Under the pieces are notes generated by a model. It did not search any database. It worked only from the letters and a program-made list of their open reading frames with translations, and had not been told where the DNA came from. DNA of 64,000 nt, from NCBI GenBank assembly GCA_910575605.1, contig CAJTEW010000013.1, positions 38,343 to 102,342 on the forward strand, written 5' to 3'. This DNA comes from Lachnospiraceae bacterium. GTDB lineage: Bacteria > Bacillota > Clostridia > Lachnospirales > Lachnospiraceae. The position numbers were made by a program, and so were the translations under genes. This document shows positions 30,361 through 39,659 of the stretch, piece after piece (within the stretch, counting starts at the first letter, position 1; every line of letters starts with the position of its first letter).

Positions 30361-30405
30361 AGAGGAAATCAACAAAAAAACTGTGATTTCCTCTTTCTTT
30401 TTTTG
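30361..30405 (+). terminator. rho-independent terminator
   Basis: AGAGGAAATC at 30361-30370 pairs with GATTTCCTCT at 30385-30394 (10 bp), followed by TTCTTTTTTT. It lies 5 bp after the WecG/TagA-like stop codon. Confidence 0.9.
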
Positions 30406-30507
30406 TTAAAATATATTAAGATATAATTCAGTGATATGCTTTTTTAACGAAAAATAAGAGCTTTTGTTGTGTAAAATGCATATTGATATTAGTGGAGGGG
30501 ATAGAAT

Positions 30508-31596
30508 ATGATATCTAATCAGATACTTCAGAATACGCTGGAAGGCTTGAAGGGAATCACGCGGATTGATTTTTGCATTATGGATTTGGACGGCAAGTCA
30601 CTTGCAAGTACAATCACAGAGCAGGAAGAATGTGAAGAGGATATTTTGGCATTTGTACAGTCTCCGGCAGACAGTCAGGTTATTCACGGGTATCAATTCT
30701 TTAAGATTTTTGATGAACATCAGTTGGAGTATGTTCTCCTTGCCAACGGAGTAGGCGATGATGTGTATATGGTAGGAAAGATTGTAGTATTCCAGATCCA
30801 GAACCTTCTGACTGCTTATAAGGAACGGTTTGACAAGGATAATTTTATCAAGAATCTGCTACTTGATAATCTTCTTTTAGTGGATATTTATAACCGCGCC
30901 AAAAAATTACATATTGACACAGAGGTCAGACGTGTTATCTTTATTATTGAGACCAAATATGAAAAAGACAGCAATGCCCTTGATAATGTCAGAGGACTTT
31001 TGGGGAACAAGGCGAAGGATTTTGTTACTGCCGTAGATGAGAAGAATATTATTGTTGTAAAGGAGCTGGAGCCTGGGGACGGCCACAAAGAGCTTGAGAA
31101 GGCCGCAGAAGGATTTTATGAGCTTTTAAGGGGCAGCGGTGAGGAGGATGTGCTGATTGCTTATGGTACTGTTGTCGGAGATATCAAGGAAGTTTCCAAG
31201 TCATACAAGGAAGCGAAGCTTGCACTTGACGTAGGAAAGATATTCTTCAGCGAAAAGAACATTATTGCTTACAGTACACTTGGAATAGGCCGTCTTATTT
31301 ATCAGCTTCCGATTCCGTTGTGCAAGATGTTTATCCGTGAAATTTTTGAGGGGAAATCTCCGGATGACTTTGATGAGGAGACACTGGCTACAATCAATAA
31401 ATTCTTTGAGAACAACCTGAATGTGTCAGAGACATCAAGACAGCTGTACATTCATCGGAATACACTTGTATACCGGCTTGATAAGCTTCAGAAGAGCACA
31501 GGTCTTGATCTGCGTGTATTTGAAGATGCCATTACTTTTAAGATTGCTCTTATGGTAGTAAAATATATGAAATACATGGAGACAATGGAGTATTAA
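30508..31596 (+). CDS. CdaR/PucR-family helix-turn-helix regulator
   Basis: This 362-residue regulator has a sensor-like N-terminal half (KGITRIDFCIMDLDGKSLAS), a central GGDEF-like region, and a C-terminal PucR/CdaR helix-turn-helix (FFENNLNVSETSRQLYIHRNTLVYRLDKL). Such proteins typically sense sugar diacids or related metabolites. GGAGGGG precedes the ATG. It lies 17 bp before ftsE, an arrangement that suggests co-transcription, but its ligand and target are unknown. Confidence 0.85.
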   Translation: MISNQILQNTLEGLKGITRIDFCIMDLDGKSLASTITEQEECEEDILAFVQSPADSQVIHGYQFFKIFDEHQLEYVLLANGVGDDVYMVGKIVVFQIQNLLTAYKERFDKDNFIKNLLLDNLLLVDIYNRAKKLHIDTEVRRVIFIIETKYEKDSNALDNVRGLLGNKAKDFVTAVDEKNIIVVKELEPGDGHKELEKAAEGFYELLRGSGEEDVLIAYGTVVGDIKEVSKSYKEAKLALDVGKIFFSEKNIIAYSTLGIGRLIYQLPIPLCKMFIREIFEGKSPDDFDEETLATINKFFENNLNVSETSRQLYIHRNTLVYRLDKLQKSTGLDLRVFEDAITFKIALMVVKYMKYMETMEY

Positions 31597-31613
31597 GTAA
31601 TTAGGAGGAAACT

Positions 31614-32300
31614 ATGATTGAATTAAAGGATGTAAAGAAAGAGTACTCAAAAGGGGTTGCCGCTTTAAACGGTATTAATCTTAAGATTGAACAGGGAGAA
31701 TTTGTATTTATCGTAGGAGACAGCGGTTCGGGTAAATCTACGCTGATCCGCCTGATCATGAAGGAGCTTGATCCTACATCAGGAACAATTGTTGTAAACG
31801 GACAGAATCTGAACAGGATGAAGCATCGGAAGATTCCGATGTACCGGAGAGGAATCGGGGTTGTATTTCAGGATTTCCGTCTGTTAAAGGACAGAAATAT
31901 TTATGAAAATATCGCTTTTGCGCAGCGCGTAACAGAGACGTCTTCAAGAGTAATTAAAAAGAAGGTGCCTGCGGCTCTGTCTCTTGTAGGGCTGGCGCAG
32001 AAGTACAAATCATATCCAAAGGAGCTCTCAGGCGGGGAACAGCAGAGAGTTGCTATTGCGCGGGCAATTGTAAATGAGCCTGCCATACTTTTGGCGGATG
32101 AGCCGACGGGTAATCTTGACCCGACGAATTCATGGGAGATTATGAAGCTTTTGGAGGAGGCGAATGACAGAGGAACAACAGTGTTAGTTGTTACACATAA
32201 TCAGGAGATTGTAAACGAGATGAAAAAGCGCGTTGTTACAATGAAAAAAGGTGTCATTGTGAGCGACGAGAAAAAAGGTGGGTATAAAAATGAGAATTAG
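31614..32300 (+). CDS. ftsE: cell division ATP-binding protein FtsE
   Basis: FtsE is the ATPase of the FtsEX complex, which activates peptidoglycan hydrolases from inside the cell. The 228-residue protein has Walker A GDSGSGKS at 35-42, signature LSGGEQQRV near 138, Walker B ILLADEPTGNLDP, and the FtsE-type MYRRGIGVVFQDFRLL. It is preceded by TAGGAGGAA and overlaps ftsX by 11 bp. The genes downstream (ftsX, M23 peptidase) are its likely partners. Confidence 0.96.
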   Translation: MIELKDVKKEYSKGVAALNGINLKIEQGEFVFIVGDSGSGKSTLIRLIMKELDPTSGTIVVNGQNLNRMKHRKIPMYRRGIGVVFQDFRLLKDRNIYENIAFAQRVTETSSRVIKKKVPAALSLVGLAQKYKSYPKELSGGEQQRVAIARAIVNEPAILLADEPTGNLDPTNSWEIMKLLEEANDRGTTVLVVTHNQEIVNEMKKRVVTMKKGVIVSDEKKGGYKNEN

Positions 32301-33201
32301 TACATTTGGATATTCGATGAAGCAAGGGGTAAAAAATATCGGCAGAAATAAGATGTTTTCCATAGCATCTATTGCGACTATGGCAGCATGTATTTTTCTA
32401 TTTGGACTATTTTACTCGATTGTAGTTAATTTTAATTATATTGTGGAAAAAGCAGAAGAGGGAGTTGCTATTACCGTACTTTTTGACGAGGATACGACAC
32501 AGTCGCAGAAAGATTACATTGGAAGCCAGCTTAAAAAGGCTGACGGAGTTCTTGAGGTAAATTATGTCAGCGCTGACGAGGCTTGGGACAAGTTCCAGAA
32601 GGATTATTTTGGGGAAGAGTCAGCAGAGCTTGCAGAAGGCTTTAAGAATGATAACCCTCTTGCGAATTCTGACAACTATGAGGTATACATGGCAGATGTT
32701 TCAAAGCAGAAGGATGTCGTGGATTTTGCCCTTGGCCTTGAGGGGGTTCGAAAAGTAAATAAATCAGATATTGTTGCAAAGACTCTTACAAGTGTGAATA
32801 AGCTGGTTGGTTATGTTTCTGTAGCGATAATTGTTATCCTTCTGGCAGTATCGATTTTCCTGATCAGCAATACAGTTACCATGGGCGTGACTGTAAGGCG
32901 TGAGGAGATTGCGATTATGAAGTATATAGGGGCAAAGGATGGATTTGTAAGAGCTCCCTTTGTATTTGAAGGTCTGCTGATTGGCGTAGTCGGGGCGATA
33001 ATTCCGCTTCTGCTTTTGTACTTTATGTATGAAAAGGCAATTCAGTATATTATGACGAAGTTCAGCCTTCTTAATAATATTATTGATTTCCTCCCTGTTA
33101 CAAGTGTGTACAGGACCCTGCTTCCTGTGGGAGTTGCTTTGGGAGTCGGTATCGGTTTTGTGGGAAGTTTCTTTACAATACGTAAACATTTAAGAGTGTA
33201 G
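32290..33201 (+). CDS. ftsX: cell division permease-like protein FtsX
   Basis: The 303-residue protein has four membrane segments. The first (about 24-46) is followed by the external FtsX domain with its conserved strand VAITVLFDEDTTQSQ, and the last three lie at about 167-195, 220-245 and 271-295. FtsX passes the FtsE ATPase signal to an extracellular coiled-coil hydrolase, likely the M23 protein encoded next. I use the ATG at 32290 behind AAGGTGGG. An upstream GTG at 32278 adds only four residues. Confidence 0.95.
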   Translation: MRISTFGYSMKQGVKNIGRNKMFSIASIATMAACIFLFGLFYSIVVNFNYIVEKAEEGVAITVLFDEDTTQSQKDYIGSQLKKADGVLEVNYVSADEAWDKFQKDYFGEESAELAEGFKNDNPLANSDNYEVYMADVSKQKDVVDFALGLEGVRKVNKSDIVAKTLTSVNKLVGYVSVAIIVILLAVSIFLISNTVTMGVTVRREEIAIMKYIGAKDGFVRAPFVFEGLLIGVVGAIIPLLLLYFMYEKAIQYIMTKFSLLNNIIDFLPVTSVYRTLLPVGVALGVGIGFVGSFFTIRKHLRV

Positions 33202-33244
33202 CTCATATATAAATACAGGGGTATAATTTTTAAGGGGGATACAT

Positions 33245-34372
33245 ATGCTACAGTGGAAAAGATTCATTAGTACACTTTTGATACTGGTGCTTTGTCTGGG
33301 GCTTGCGGTGCAGGTGCAGGCATCTGATATAGAGGAAGTACAGGATAAGGGTGAACAACTTCAAGAACAGAAAAATGCGACACAGGCAGAAAAAAATGCT
33401 TTAACTGAACAGCTGAATGCAATTCTGGGGGAGATGGAGGAGACGCAGAAAAAGCTGTCCGCAAAGGAACTGGAGATCCAGAAAAAGGAAGAAGAGCTGA
33501 TTAATGCCAAGGTTGATGAAAACAATCAGTACGAAAGCATGAAAAAGCGTATCAAATACATGTATGAAAACGGTAACACCGAATTCATAGAGATACTCTG
33601 CGCTTCAAAAAGTATTGGCGAGTTTCTGAATAATGCAGAATATATTACAACAATTTCCGAATATGACAGAAACCAGCTTACCGTATTTCAGGAGATTGTA
33701 AAAGAGGTTAAGCGTCAGGAGGAAGAATTACAGAGCGAGTATACCGAGCTTACCAGCCTCAGGGAGAAATTAAGCAGTGATCAGGCATCTGTTGAGCAGC
33801 TTTTGGAAAATGCTGACATGAAGCTTGAAGACCTGGAAAAACAGATAGGTGATAATGCGGCGCTTCTTGAGAAGCTTAAAAAAGAAGCAGAGGAAGCAGA
33901 GGCGAGAAGAAAGGCAGCAGAGGAAGCAGCGCGTGCCCAGGAGTCAGCAGGAGCCGGAACTTATGAACCGGGACCGCCTGTAGTCAGCGGGAACACACAG
34001 TTTACGAATCCCTGTCCGGGAGCTTCCTATATCAGCAGTGAATTTGGAGAGTACAGAAGTCCAAGTGATCCGGCGCATAAGGGGATGGATTTTGCAGCAA
34101 ATACAGGTGTGCCTACCTATGCGGCGGCAGACGGGACGGTGCTGTATGCATTTTACAGTGACAGTGCAGGAAACTGGGTAGTTATTAATCATGGAAACGG
34201 ACTTGTCACGAAGTATATGCATCATTCTGCTATTTACGTAAGTGCCGGGCAGTATGTGACAAAGGGACAGCAGATAGGTGCTGTAGGTTCAACCGGATGG
34301 TCTACAGGTCCGCATCTTCACTTCCAGGTGGAGGTAAACGGCATGGCAGTGAATCCGAGAAATTACCTGTAA
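33245..34372 (+). CDS. secreted M23 peptidase with coiled coil (EnvC/PcsB-like)
   Basis: The 375-residue protein has a signal peptide (about 1-27, ending VQVQA), a long Glu/Lys-rich coiled coil (about 28-225), a linker, and a C-terminal M23 endopeptidase domain. Zinc ligands are visible in HKGMDFAA and in GPHLHFQVEV near the end. The architecture matches the FtsX-activated hydrolases and activators (EnvC, PcsB, CwlO type), and the gene follows ftsEX directly. It probably cleaves peptidoglycan at division or during sporulation. GGGGG lies 8 bp before the ATG. Confidence 0.92.
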   Translation: MLQWKRFISTLLILVLCLGLAVQVQASDIEEVQDKGEQLQEQKNATQAEKNALTEQLNAILGEMEETQKKLSAKELEIQKKEEELINAKVDENNQYESMKKRIKYMYENGNTEFIEILCASKSIGEFLNNAEYITTISEYDRNQLTVFQEIVKEVKRQEEELQSEYTELTSLREKLSSDQASVEQLLENADMKLEDLEKQIGDNAALLEKLKKEAEEAEARRKAAEEAARAQESAGAGTYEPGPPVVSGNTQFTNPCPGASYISSEFGEYRSPSDPAHKGMDFAANTGVPTYAAADGTVLYAFYSDSAGNWVVINHGNGLVTKYMHHSAIYVSAGQYVTKGQQIGAVGSTGWSTGPHLHFQVEVNGMAVNPRNYL

Positions 34373-34383
34373 GGAGATTGAAA

Positions 34384-35559
34384 ATGAAGTTTTTAAAAGG
34401 GGCGCTTTGCGGCGCCCTTGCTACGTTGCTGGCCATAGGAATAGTATCCTGTGGTCTGGATTTTACGGGGAGCAGGGGAAGTACGCAGGCAATCAGCAGT
34501 GAGACAGAAGGAAAACTTAAGAAGCTTGATAAACTGATAGATGAGGTATATTTAGGGGAGGTTGACGAGGCAGATCTGCAGTCAGGTATCTACGAGGGAT
34601 ATATAAGCGGACTTGGCGACCCGTATTCTGTGTATTATGACGAAGAGGCAACAAGGAGCTTCAAGGAAGCGACAACAGGGGAATATGACGGAATTGGCGC
34701 AGTTATGTCACAGAACAGGGATACAGGAGTTATTACGATTTCACAGGTGTATGAGAATTCTCCCGCAGAGAAGGCCGGGCTTAAGGATGAGGATATACTT
34801 TATAAGGTAGAAGGAAAAGAAGTGACCGGGAGAGACTTAAGTGAGGTTGTGGGAGACATCAGGGGAGAGCATGGAACAGAGGTAGAGATGACTGTTCTCC
34901 GGGGAAACAATTCAGAGGAGATTACGGTGACGGCAGTCCGTGAGACAATCGAATATCCTACAGTAGAATCTAGAATGCTTGAGGAAAATCTGGGCTATCT
35001 GCGTATTCTTGAATTTGATGATGTGACCTATGACCAGTATATGGCAGCGTTTAAGGAGCTTGAGGCCGGCAAAATGGAGGGGATGATTGTAGATTTGCGC
35101 AGTAATCCCGGCGGAGGCCTTGGAACGGTATGTAATATTTTAGATGAGATTCTTCCAGAAGGTCTGATTGTATATATGGAAGATAAAAACGGGGAAAAGA
35201 AGGAGAACTTTTCCGACGGCGAGCATAAGCTTGAGATACCTATGATAGTTCTTGTAGATGGCTACAGTGCCAGTGCATCAGAGATATTTGCAGGAGCAGT
35301 CCAGGATTATGGCATCGGAAAGATTGTAGGTACAAAGACCTATGGAAAGGGTGTGGTCCAGCAGATCTTTGATTTAAAGGACGGGACCTGCGTCAAGCTT
35401 ACCATTTCTGAATATTTTACTCCTAAGGGAAGAAGTATAAATGGAAAAGGAATCATTCCTGATATAGAAATCGAATATGAGGCGGACGAGGAAAATATAG
35501 AGGCGGATAACCAGCTTGACAAGGCCATAGAGGTACTTAAAGAGGAGCTTAAAAATTAG
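34384..35559 (+). CDS. S41 family C-terminal processing protease
   Basis: The 391-residue protein has an N-terminal signal or lipoprotein-like segment (LLAIGIVSCGLD, possible lipobox cysteine near 23), a PDZ domain (about 100-185, SQVYENSPAEKAGLKDEDILYK) and an S41 protease domain with the catalytic Ser-Lys pair in YSASASEIFAG and GTKTYGKGVVQ. CtpA/CtpB-type proteases process or degrade envelope and sporulation proteins. AAGGAG lies 7 bp upstream of the ATG at 34384. Only 11 bp separate it from the M23 gene, so it belongs to the ftsEX operon. Confidence 0.93.
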   Translation: MKFLKGALCGALATLLAIGIVSCGLDFTGSRGSTQAISSETEGKLKKLDKLIDEVYLGEVDEADLQSGIYEGYISGLGDPYSVYYDEEATRSFKEATTGEYDGIGAVMSQNRDTGVITISQVYENSPAEKAGLKDEDILYKVEGKEVTGRDLSEVVGDIRGEHGTEVEMTVLRGNNSEEITVTAVRETIEYPTVESRMLEENLGYLRILEFDDVTYDQYMAAFKELEAGKMEGMIVDLRSNPGGGLGTVCNILDEILPEGLIVYMEDKNGEKKENFSDGEHKLEIPMIVLVDGYSASASEIFAGAVQDYGIGKIVGTKTYGKGVVQQIFDLKDGTCVKLTISEYFTPKGRSINGKGIIPDIEIEYEADEENIEADNQLDKAIEVLKEELKN

Positions 35560-35595
35560 ATTATAAAAGTATATTCAGGCAGAGAGGAAGGTATA

Positions 35596-36894
35596 ATGAC
35601 AATACTGATAAAAAACGGTCATGTAGTGGACCCTTTGACCGGGACAGATGGGAAGTATGATGTATTTATTAAAGATGACAGGATTGAGAATGTTGCGGAA
35701 AATATTTCCGGGGAGGCGGACAGAGTTCTTGATGCAGACGGATGTTATGTCATGCCTGGATTTATTGACCTGCACGTACATTTCCGTGACCCAGGGCTTA
35801 CGTACAAGGAGACACTTGAAACCGGGGGAAGAGCGGCTGTAAAGGGCGGTGTGACCACAGTTTGCGCCATGCCCAATACAAGGCCGGTTATTGACACTGC
35901 AGAGAAGGTCAGAGAGGTACACGAAAGACAGAAAGTGGAATCCCTTACAAATGTGATTCAGCTTGGAGCTGTGACTATGGGGCAGAAGGGGGAGGAGCTT
36001 GCGGATATTAAAGGCATGGCAGAAGAAGGCTGCCATGCTGTCAGTGAGGATGGAAAGTCGGTCATGAATGCAGCTCTTTACAGAAAGGGGATGAAGCTTG
36101 CCAGGGAAAGCGGCATTTCAGTTTTTGCCCACTGTGAGGACATTAACATGGTGGAAGGCGGCGTTATGAATGCAGATGAAAATGCAGAGCGGTTTGGTCT
36201 TCCGGGAATTACAAATTCTGTGGAGGATGTGATTGTGGCCCGGGATATTCTTCTTGCGAAGGAGACAGGTGTGAGACTGCACCTTTGTCACTGTTCTACG
36301 GCAGACAGTGTGAAGATGGTAAAGCTTGCCAAAGAAGCAGCTCTTCCAGTAACTGCAGAGGTCTGTCCCCATCATTTTATTCTGACCTCACAGGATATTC
36401 CTAAGGATGACGGGAATTATAAGATGAATCCGCCCCTTCGCAGCAAAGAGGACGTAGAAGCCTTGAGACGGGGATTGAAAGATGGTATTATGGATGTAAT
36501 CGCAACAGACCATGCCCCTCACTCAGAAGAAGAAAAGAACCGCTCGATGGCGGAAGCCGCCTTCGGCATTGTAGGTATTGAGACTTCGGCAGCCCTTACT
36601 TACACTGCTCTTGTAAAAACAGGTATTCTAAGCATCATGGACATGGCAGAAAAAATGAGCACCAACCCTGCAAAGATACTGGGACTTTCAGAGAAAGGCT
36701 CTGTATCAAAGGGAAAGACTGCAGATATTGTTATCTTTAACCCTGGTAAAAAGTACCGGATTGATAAGAATACTTTTGTATCAAAAGGCAGGAATACACC
36801 TTTTGACGGTTATGAGGTGACAGGTGAGGTCGTATATACGCTGGTGGACGGAAAAGTAGTGTATGGATCAGATATGGAGGATAAAAAGAAATGA
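35596..36894 (+). CDS. pyrC: dihydroorotase
   Basis: PyrC catalyses the reversible cyclisation of carbamoyl-aspartate to dihydroorotate in pyrimidine synthesis. The 432-residue protein has the zinc ligands DLHVHFRDPG near residue 60, then VFAHCED, HLCHCSTAD and ATDHAPHSEEEK, which are the class I dihydroorotase signature. It opens the pyrCFKD operon and overlaps pyrF by ATGA. I see no PyrR-type attenuator in the 36 bp upstream, so control may come from further upstream. Confidence 0.96.
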   Translation: MTILIKNGHVVDPLTGTDGKYDVFIKDDRIENVAENISGEADRVLDADGCYVMPGFIDLHVHFRDPGLTYKETLETGGRAAVKGGVTTVCAMPNTRPVIDTAEKVREVHERQKVESLTNVIQLGAVTMGQKGEELADIKGMAEEGCHAVSEDGKSVMNAALYRKGMKLARESGISVFAHCEDINMVEGGVMNADENAERFGLPGITNSVEDVIVARDILLAKETGVRLHLCHCSTADSVKMVKLAKEAALPVTAEVCPHHFILTSQDIPKDDGNYKMNPPLRSKEDVEALRRGLKDGIMDVIATDHAPHSEEEKNRSMAEAAFGIVGIETSAALTYTALVKTGILSIMDMAEKMSTNPAKILGLSEKGSVSKGKTADIVIFNPGKKYRIDKNTFVSKGRNTPFDGYEVTGEVVYTLVDGKVVYGSDMEDKKK

Positions 36895-37817
36895 TTAATC
36901 GTTTGGTAGAAAACATTAAAAAAACAGGTGCACCTATTGTTGCAGGCTTGGACCCTATGCTGGACTATATTCCAAAGCAGGTGCAGAAAAAGGCATTTGA
37001 GGAATTTGGGGAGACTCTAGAGGGGGCGGCGGAGGCTGTCTGGCAGTTTAATAAGGAGATAGTGGATAAGACGTACGACTTGATTCCGGCAGTGAAGCCG
37101 CAGATCGCTATGTATGAGCAGTTTGGGCTTCCAGGCCTTTCGGCGTTTAAGAAAACCGTGGACTACTGTAAGAAAAAGGGACTGGTTGTTATCGGAGACA
37201 TTAAACGGGGGGACATTGGCTCCACCTCTGCTGCTTATGCGGCAGGACATATTGGAAGGGTACAGGTAGGAAGAAAATCTTACGTTCCTTTTGGCGAGGA
37301 TTTCATAACCGTAAATCCATACCTTGGTTCAGACGGAATAAATCCGTTTCTTAAGGTGTGTAAGGAAGAGAAAAAGGGAATGTTTATTCTCGTAAAGACA
37401 TCCAATCCATCGAGCGGAGAGTTTCAGGACAGGCTGGTGGAAGGAAGGCCTCTCTACGAGCTGGTGGGAGAAAAGGTCGCTGCATGGGGCGAAGAGGCGA
37501 TGGGTGATACATACAGCTATGTAGGGGCAGTTGTAGGGGCAACCTATCCAGAGATGGGTAAGATTTTAAGAAAGATTATGCCAAAGGCGTATATTCTTGT
37601 GCCTGGGTATGGCGCGCAGGGAGGAAAAGGAAAGGATTTGGTACATTTCTTTAATCAAGACGGCTTAGGTGCAATCGTAAATTCTTCCCGTGGAATTATT
37701 GCGGCATATAGGCAGGAAAAATACGCGGATTTCGGCGCAGAGCATTTCGGGGATGCTGCCAGGGCAGCCGTAGAGGACATGGTTTTAGATATTAAGAATG
37801 CGCTGGAGAATAGATAA
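36891..37817 (+). CDS. pyrF: orotidine 5'-phosphate decarboxylase (class 2)
   Basis: PyrF makes UMP from OMP. The 308-residue length and IVAGLDPMLDYIP at the start mark the longer class 2 form. The catalytic D-K-x-x-D pattern is in VIGDIKRGDIGSTSAAYA near residue 105, and the phosphate loop is in VPGYGAQGG. The 4-bp overlap with pyrC ensures coupling. A 74-bp gap follows before pyrK. Confidence 0.96.
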   Translation: MINRLVENIKKTGAPIVAGLDPMLDYIPKQVQKKAFEEFGETLEGAAEAVWQFNKEIVDKTYDLIPAVKPQIAMYEQFGLPGLSAFKKTVDYCKKKGLVVIGDIKRGDIGSTSAAYAAGHIGRVQVGRKSYVPFGEDFITVNPYLGSDGINPFLKVCKEEKKGMFILVKTSNPSSGEFQDRLVEGRPLYELVGEKVAAWGEEAMGDTYSYVGAVVGATYPEMGKILRKIMPKAYILVPGYGAQGGKGKDLVHFFNQDGLGAIVNSSRGIIAAYRQEKYADFGAEHFGDAARAAVEDMVLDIKNALENR

Positions 37818-37891
37818 GGAACAGGATAACAACGGCTGGGCATTGCATAGGAAAGGAAGAATGTCTGGCCTTTCATGTACAGGAGAAAAAT

Positions 37892-38683
37892 ATGGCGGAT
37901 AACAGCAGAAAAAAAGAAAGGGCAGTGGTTTTTACACAGGAACGGCTGACAGACGGTATTTTTAGTATGTGGCTTGAGACAGGGGCCGCAAAGGAAGCGG
38001 TGCCGGGGCAGTTTATATCTATGTATACAAACGACACAAGCAAGCTTCTTCCCCGTCCAATCAGCATTTGCGAAATTGACAAGAAGAATAGCAGGCTCCG
38101 CGTTGTATACAGAGTAACTGGAGAGGGTACAGGGACGGCACAGTTTTCACAGATGAAGGCAGGAGACGGTATTTCTATTATTGCTCCATTAGGAAATGGA
38201 TTTCCATATGAAAAAGCAAAGGGAAAGAAGGCGTTTCTTATAGGGGGAGGAATCGGAGTGCCACCGGTTTTAGAGCTTGCAAAGCAGATGAAATGCGAGA
38301 AAAAACAGATTATTGTCGGATATCGTGATGCACATACATTTCTGAGAGAAGAATTCGAGCAGAACGGAGAGGTTTATATTTCCACGGAAGACGGAAGTGT
38401 GGGAACAAAGGGAAATGTAATGGACGCAGTAGCTGAAAATTCTCTTAAGGCGGATATTATCTTCGCCTGCGGTCCAGCGCCTATGCTGCGAGCGATAAAA
38501 AAATATGCAGAGGAAACAAAGACAGAGTGTTATATTTCCTTAGAAGAGCGGATGGCCTGCGGAATCGGAGCCTGTCTTGGGTGTGTATGCCAGTCTAAGG
38601 AAAAGGACGCACACAGCAACGTACACAACAAACGAATCTGTAAGGATGGCCCAGTATTTTTATCTACGGAGGTGGAGATCTGA
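37892..38683 (+). CDS. pyrK: dihydroorotate dehydrogenase electron-transfer subunit PyrK
   Basis: The 263-residue iron-sulfur flavoprotein links PyrD to NAD. The FAD-binding barrel is seen in SKLLPRPISICEID, the NAD-binding part in KKAFLIGGGIGVPP, and the 2Fe-2S cysteines in MACGIGACLGCVCQ and the downstream Cys of KRICKDGPVF. Together with pyrD it forms the class 1B dihydroorotate dehydrogenase. AGGAGAAAA precedes the ATG, and the stop overlaps pyrD by one base. Confidence 0.96.
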   Translation: MADNSRKKERAVVFTQERLTDGIFSMWLETGAAKEAVPGQFISMYTNDTSKLLPRPISICEIDKKNSRLRVVYRVTGEGTGTAQFSQMKAGDGISIIAPLGNGFPYEKAKGKKAFLIGGGIGVPPVLELAKQMKCEKKQIIVGYRDAHTFLREEFEQNGEVYISTEDGSVGTKGNVMDAVAENSLKADIIFACGPAPMLRAIKKYAEETKTECYISLEERMACGIGACLGCVCQSKEKDAHSNVHNKRICKDGPVFLSTEVEI

Positions 38684-39597
38684 TGAGTGTGGATATGCGT
38701 GTAAATATAGCCGGAGTAGAGTGGAAAAATCCAGTGACAACAGCATCAGGAACCTTCGGATCTGGCGCTGAATTTTCGGAATTTATAGATTTAAACAAAT
38801 TGGGCGCAGTGACTACAAAAGGAGTTGCAGATATTCCGTGGCCAGGAAATCCTACACCCCGGGTAGCAGAAACCTACGGCGGGATGATGAATGCAGTAGG
38901 ACTTCAGAATCCGGGAATTGACATGTTTTGTAAGCGTGACATTCCGTTTTTAAAACAATATGATACAAAGATTATTGTAAATGTCTGCGGAAAATCAGAG
39001 GAAGACTACTGCCAGGTTGTAGAGCGTCTTTCCGGGGAGCAGGTGGATATGCTGGAAATCAATATATCTTGTCCCAATGTAAAGGAGGGAGGTATTGCCT
39101 TTGGCCAGGACCCGAAAGCAGCCGAGTCAATTACAAAGGCAGTAAAAAAATATGCAAAGCAGCCGGTCATCATGAAATTAAGTCCAAATGTCACATGTAT
39201 TCCCGATATGGCAAAGGCAGTGGAAGCAGGCGGTGCGGACGCAGTATCCCTTATTAATACACTGACAGGTATGAAGATTGATATCCACAAAAGAGCTTTT
39301 GTGCTTGCAAACAAAACCGGCGGTGTGTCCGGCCCAGCTATTCATCCTATAGCGGTGCGGATGGTGTATGAAGCCGCCCACGCAGTAAAAGTACCTGTCA
39401 TCGGCATGGGAGGTATTTCCGGTCCAGAGGATGCAATAGAAATGCTCCTTGCAGGAGCAAAGGCCGTGTCCGTTGGAACAGCAAACTTCCATAACCCGGC
39501 AGTTACGATAGAAATCGTAGATGGAATCAGGGAATATATGGAGAAATACGGATTTAAGACAGTAGCAGATATTAAGTTGGGGACGGGGTATTTTTAA
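38683..39597 (+). CDS. pyrD: dihydroorotate dehydrogenase catalytic subunit PyrD (class 1B)
   Basis: PyrD oxidises dihydroorotate to orotate using FMN. The 304-residue protein has the type 1B hallmarks: NPVTTASGTFG, EINISCPNVKEGG with the active-site cysteine, IMKLSPNVT and the FMN-phosphate site GMGGISGPEDA. The last codons (Leu-Gly-Thr-Gly-Tyr-Phe-stop) lie inside the palindrome that starts at 39575, so the natural C-terminus seems to have been replaced by repeat sequence. The core is intact and it is probably active. Confidence 0.96.
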   Translation: MSVDMRVNIAGVEWKNPVTTASGTFGSGAEFSEFIDLNKLGAVTTKGVADIPWPGNPTPRVAETYGGMMNAVGLQNPGIDMFCKRDIPFLKQYDTKIIVNVCGKSEEDYCQVVERLSGEQVDMLEINISCPNVKEGGIAFGQDPKAAESITKAVKKYAKQPVIMKLSPNVTCIPDMAKAVEAGGADAVSLINTLTGMKIDIHKRAFVLANKTGGVSGPAIHPIAVRMVYEAAHAVKVPVIGMGGISGPEDAIEMLLAGAKAVSVGTANFHNPAVTIEIVDGIREYMEKYGFKTVADIKLGTGYF

Positions 39598-39659
39598 TTT
39601 GTACCCGTCCCCAGCCCTCTAGGGGACGGGTACAAATTAAAAATACCCCGTCCCCAACT
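39575..39659. repeat. large nested palindrome P1 at the pyrD/paaK junction
   Basis: The 38-bp arms at 39575-39612 and 39622-39659 are perfectly complementary around a 9-bp loop. Each arm is itself an imperfect hairpin, GGGGACGGGGTA near one end and TACCCGTCCCC at the other. It fills the gap between two convergent genes, covers the last codons of pyrD and abuts the paaK stop at 39660. It could form a cruciform or a bidirectional terminator. Confidence 0.95.
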
